Positions 32,187 through 33,872 of a stretch of DNA of 33,872 nucleotides are shown here, in pieces. The position numbers and the translations under genes were made by a program. The DNA is from Oculatella sp. LEGE 06141. GTDB taxonomy: Bacteria; Cyanobacteriota; Cyanobacteriia; Elainellales; Elainellaceae. The stretch's first letter is position 1; the number at the start of each line of letters is the position of its first letter. The notes beneath the pieces were generated by a model that was given only the letters and a program-made list of their open reading frames with translations, searched no databases and had not been told where the DNA came from. The stretch lies in assembly GCF_015207605.1 (NCBI RefSeq), contig NZ_JADEWO010000063.1, positions 1 to 33,872 on the forward strand. The letters are read 5' to 3'.

Positions 32187-33872
32187 TGCTCAGTGCGTGC
32201 CGATTGGATAGGGTGGCGATCGTCACGGCGGATTGGGGGCCAGTGCCATCCGGGTCAAACCGCAAGGTGCCGTTAGCGGTGTTGTACAAGAAATTTCCGC
32301 TGCTACCAATGGCGGATAGATTGGTGCCCCTGAGAAACACGCCGGTGGGTGAGGCTGAAGAACTGAGTGCCACACCCGCCTTCAGCCCGCCTCCAAACCC
32401 AGAGGCCGAGATTCGCAGAATGTCGTCGTTATTAAAGTCAGTAATGGTGTCCACTCCATGCGATACATTGCGATAGACGAAGGTATTTGCCCCGCCACCA
32501 CCCGTGAGGATGTCGGCACCAGCTCCGCCTTCAATCACGTTATTGCCATTGTTACCTGTGATGCGATCGGCAAAGGGAGAGCCAATCACGTTTTCAACAT
32601 TCGTGAGGGTGTCTTTTAATTCTTTGCTGGACACTTTCTGACGAATCGCGCTATTCCAGGCGGCGGCCTGTTTAGCATAGCCGCTGTCCGTGAGATGAAT
32701 GCCATCATCTTGGCGAATGTCCGTCTTGCTGAAAATGCCGCGAGTATCAACAAACGTCAGCCTCTTCCCTGCATACTTGCTGTTGCTGAGAAGACCGGGA
32801 ATCAGATCATTATATTTCGCCGCTTCCCGCGATTGGCTGGCTGCATTGGGGTGAGTACGAAGCTCTGGGTCGATCGGCGGCACCGTAGAAATAAACAGAT
32901 TAATGCTAGGCGACCAGGCATAAATGCGATCGATCAACTCTTCTAGCTCCTGAAGCACTTGTTCAGCGCTGTTGTTTTGTCCCAGGAAGTCGTTGGTTCC
33001 TGCCATCAGCAAAACAATGTCAGGCTTGGCGGCATTCAGCCAATTTGTCACATTGGGCAGAATTTCTCCAGAGGTGCCGTTTCCTTTGATGGCAAATCCA
33101 CCGTGCCCCTGATGGTCTTTATCGAACGAGATGGCGGATGGACCATCAGCCAGACTACCAACAAAATCAATACTAAAGTTGTTGGCTCTTAGCGATTGCC
33201 ACAGGTCATCGCGATACCCCGTGTTTCGAGAAGGGCTGCCAGAGGGTTCGCTGCCGCGCGTGTTGGAGTCTCCCAGCGGCATTATTCGAATAGGTCGAGT
33301 TGCGGTGCCCGTTGTTAAGTCCACCACCACACCGTTACTGGCTGTTGCATAGCTAACGGTGTCATTGCCATTGCCGCCATCAATGATGTTAAACCCGGTG
33401 CCGCCATTCAGTAGATCATTGCCATTGCCACCGCGCAACGTGTCATTTCCGGCAAACCCGTTGATGATGGTGTCTACATTCTCAGCAGTGAGTGTGTCCT
33501 GATTGTTCGTCCCCTTGAGGACTGCAAAACGAGTTAAGGTTCCACCTGCTACAGGTTTACCTGTTGTGTCTTTGACTTGACCATTCACCAACGAGAGGAC
33601 GTAGGTGCCATTAGCGGCCTGGCTCCAGTTTCCTCCGGGTGCAGCAATTTGGTAGATGGCCGTTACCGTAGAACCGTTACCGTTTGCTCCAACGAAGGTT
33701 GCTAATTGGCTAAAGTCGTTGGGGCCTGTGATGCGGATGTTGTTGCCATTCAAGGTAGACGGATCGATCGCACCATCATCGGTGTACGTCACACTGAAAA
33801 CATAATCCGAATCGGTCACGGTCTTGGCGGAGATCGTTGCCGTGGGATCAAGGTTAGGAGCGGGAGTGGGAG
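32161..33872 (-). CDS. RTX-type secreted protein with SGNH/GDSL hydrolase domain (5' part outside window)
   Basis: The frame stays open to the window edge, so the N-terminus is missing and 569 residues are visible. A beta-sandwich Ig/cadherin-like repeat comes first (about 10-115, SVTYTDDGAIDPSTLNGNN...). Then come GGxGxD-type calcium repeats (NGFAGNDTLRGGNGNDLLNGG). An SGNH esterase domain follows, with the nucleophile motif PLGDSNTRG (near 33262-33285), AGTNDF (near 32985-33002) and DGIHLTDSGY (near 32677-32706, carrying the Asp/His pair). A second short RTX set (GNNGNNVIEGGAGADILTGGGGA) and the C-terminal FVYR...ITDFNNDDILRIS domain come last. The C-terminal end would serve type I secretion. 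It should be extracellular and remove ester-linked acyl groups, perhaps from polysaccharide. Confidence 0.88.
   Translation of the reverse strand, partial: PTPAPNLDPTATISAKTVTDSDYVFSVTYTDDGAIDPSTLNGNNIRITGPNDFSQLATFVGANGNGSTVTAIYQIAAPGGNWSQAANGTYVLSLVNGQVKDTTGKPVAGGTLTRFAVLKGTNNQDTLTAENVDTIINGFAGNDTLRGGNGNDLLNGGTGFNIIDGGNGNDTVSYATASNGVVVDLTTGTATRPIRIMPLGDSNTRGSEPSGSPSRNTGYRDDLWQSLRANNFSIDFVGSLADGPSAISFDKDHQGHGGFAIKGNGTSGEILPNVTNWLNAAKPDIVLLMAGTNDFLGQNNSAEQVLQELEELIDRIYAWSPSINLFISTVPPIDPELRTHPNAASQSREAAKYNDLIPGLLSNSKYAGKRLTFVDTRGIFSKTDIRQDDGIHLTDSGYAKQAAAWNSAIRQKVSSKELKDTLTNVENVIGSPFADRITGNNGNNVIEGGAGADILTGGGGANTFVYRNVSHGVDTITDFNNDDILRISASGFGGGLKAGVALSSSASPTGVFLRGTNLSAIGSSGNFLYNTANGTLRFDPDGTGPQSAVTIATLSNRHALSINQFEIVA

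Noticed and set aside
1-33872. HIP1 octamers (GCGATCGC) considered as a special regulatory system
   Set aside because: Their high frequency in and between genes is a known general property of many cyanobacterial genomes and not specific to any locus here.

Overview
The window is chromosomal DNA from a cyanobacterium, most likely a filamentous form without evidence of heterocysts. The support is gene content: the NDH-1 genes ndhC-ndhK-ndhJ, the carboxysome shell protein CcmP, an NTRC-type thioredoxin reductase-thioredoxin fusion, two HpsE-like hormogonium polysaccharide glycosyltransferases, several small families that I know only from cyanobacteria, and the HIP1 octamer GCGATCGC repeated throughout genes and spacers. 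I see no rRNA, tRNA, CRISPR array, prophage or transposase gene. Most of the window is ordinary core genome. The accessory-looking parts are the last 7 kb and a few intergenic repeats.

Layout. 1-2450: a minus-strand cluster rsmA-ispE-DUF3082 (rRNA dimethylation, isoprenoid synthesis, small membrane protein). 2558-4360: a Ser/Thr kinase with a very hydrophobic C-terminal half. 4430-6221: small genes, including a ribbon-helix-helix protein, an alr0857-family protein and a 63-residue protein. Two promoters here share a paired 9-mer motif. 6357-7322: a double-GNAT acetyltransferase. 7431-9059: the overlapping ndhCKJ operon on the minus strand, closed by a strong hairpin terminator. 9338-11453: folC and a secreted DUF3887 protein. 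11745-12242: a protein built of roughly 19-residue RP[IV] repeats. 12596-12738: a MITE-like element with terminal inverted repeats, a target-site duplication and a long internal palindrome. 12917-18423: glpK, a 2TM protein, a 2Fe-2S ferredoxin-like protein, a cardiolipin-synthase-type phospholipase D protein, DUF167 and a membrane protein. 18466-18969: a small DprA-like protein. 19359-20939: ccmP followed closely by a pentapeptide-repeat protein. 21157-23127: a ClC channel with CBS domains. 23166-23946: two small exported proteins, one a 45-residue lipoprotein. 24302-25687: NTRC. 25688-26696: about 1 kb without a convincing gene, holding several hairpins and a minus-strand terminator that may belong to a small RNA or a long leader.

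26697-32186 is a co-directional cassette that probably builds or decorates an exported polysaccharide. It has two tandem HpsE-like GT2 glycosyltransferases (5 bp apart), an alkaline-phosphatase-superfamily enzyme translationally coupled to the second by an ATGA overlap, a sulfotransferase and a left-handed beta-helix acyltransferase. It meets, tail to tail with a 26-bp overlap, a large exported RTX protein carrying an SGNH/GDSL esterase domain. That protein is cut by the window end. A testable reading is that the cassette makes a sulfated and/or acylated glycan and that the neighbouring secreted esterase acts on acyl groups outside the cell. This is inference from gene order, not something the sequence proves.
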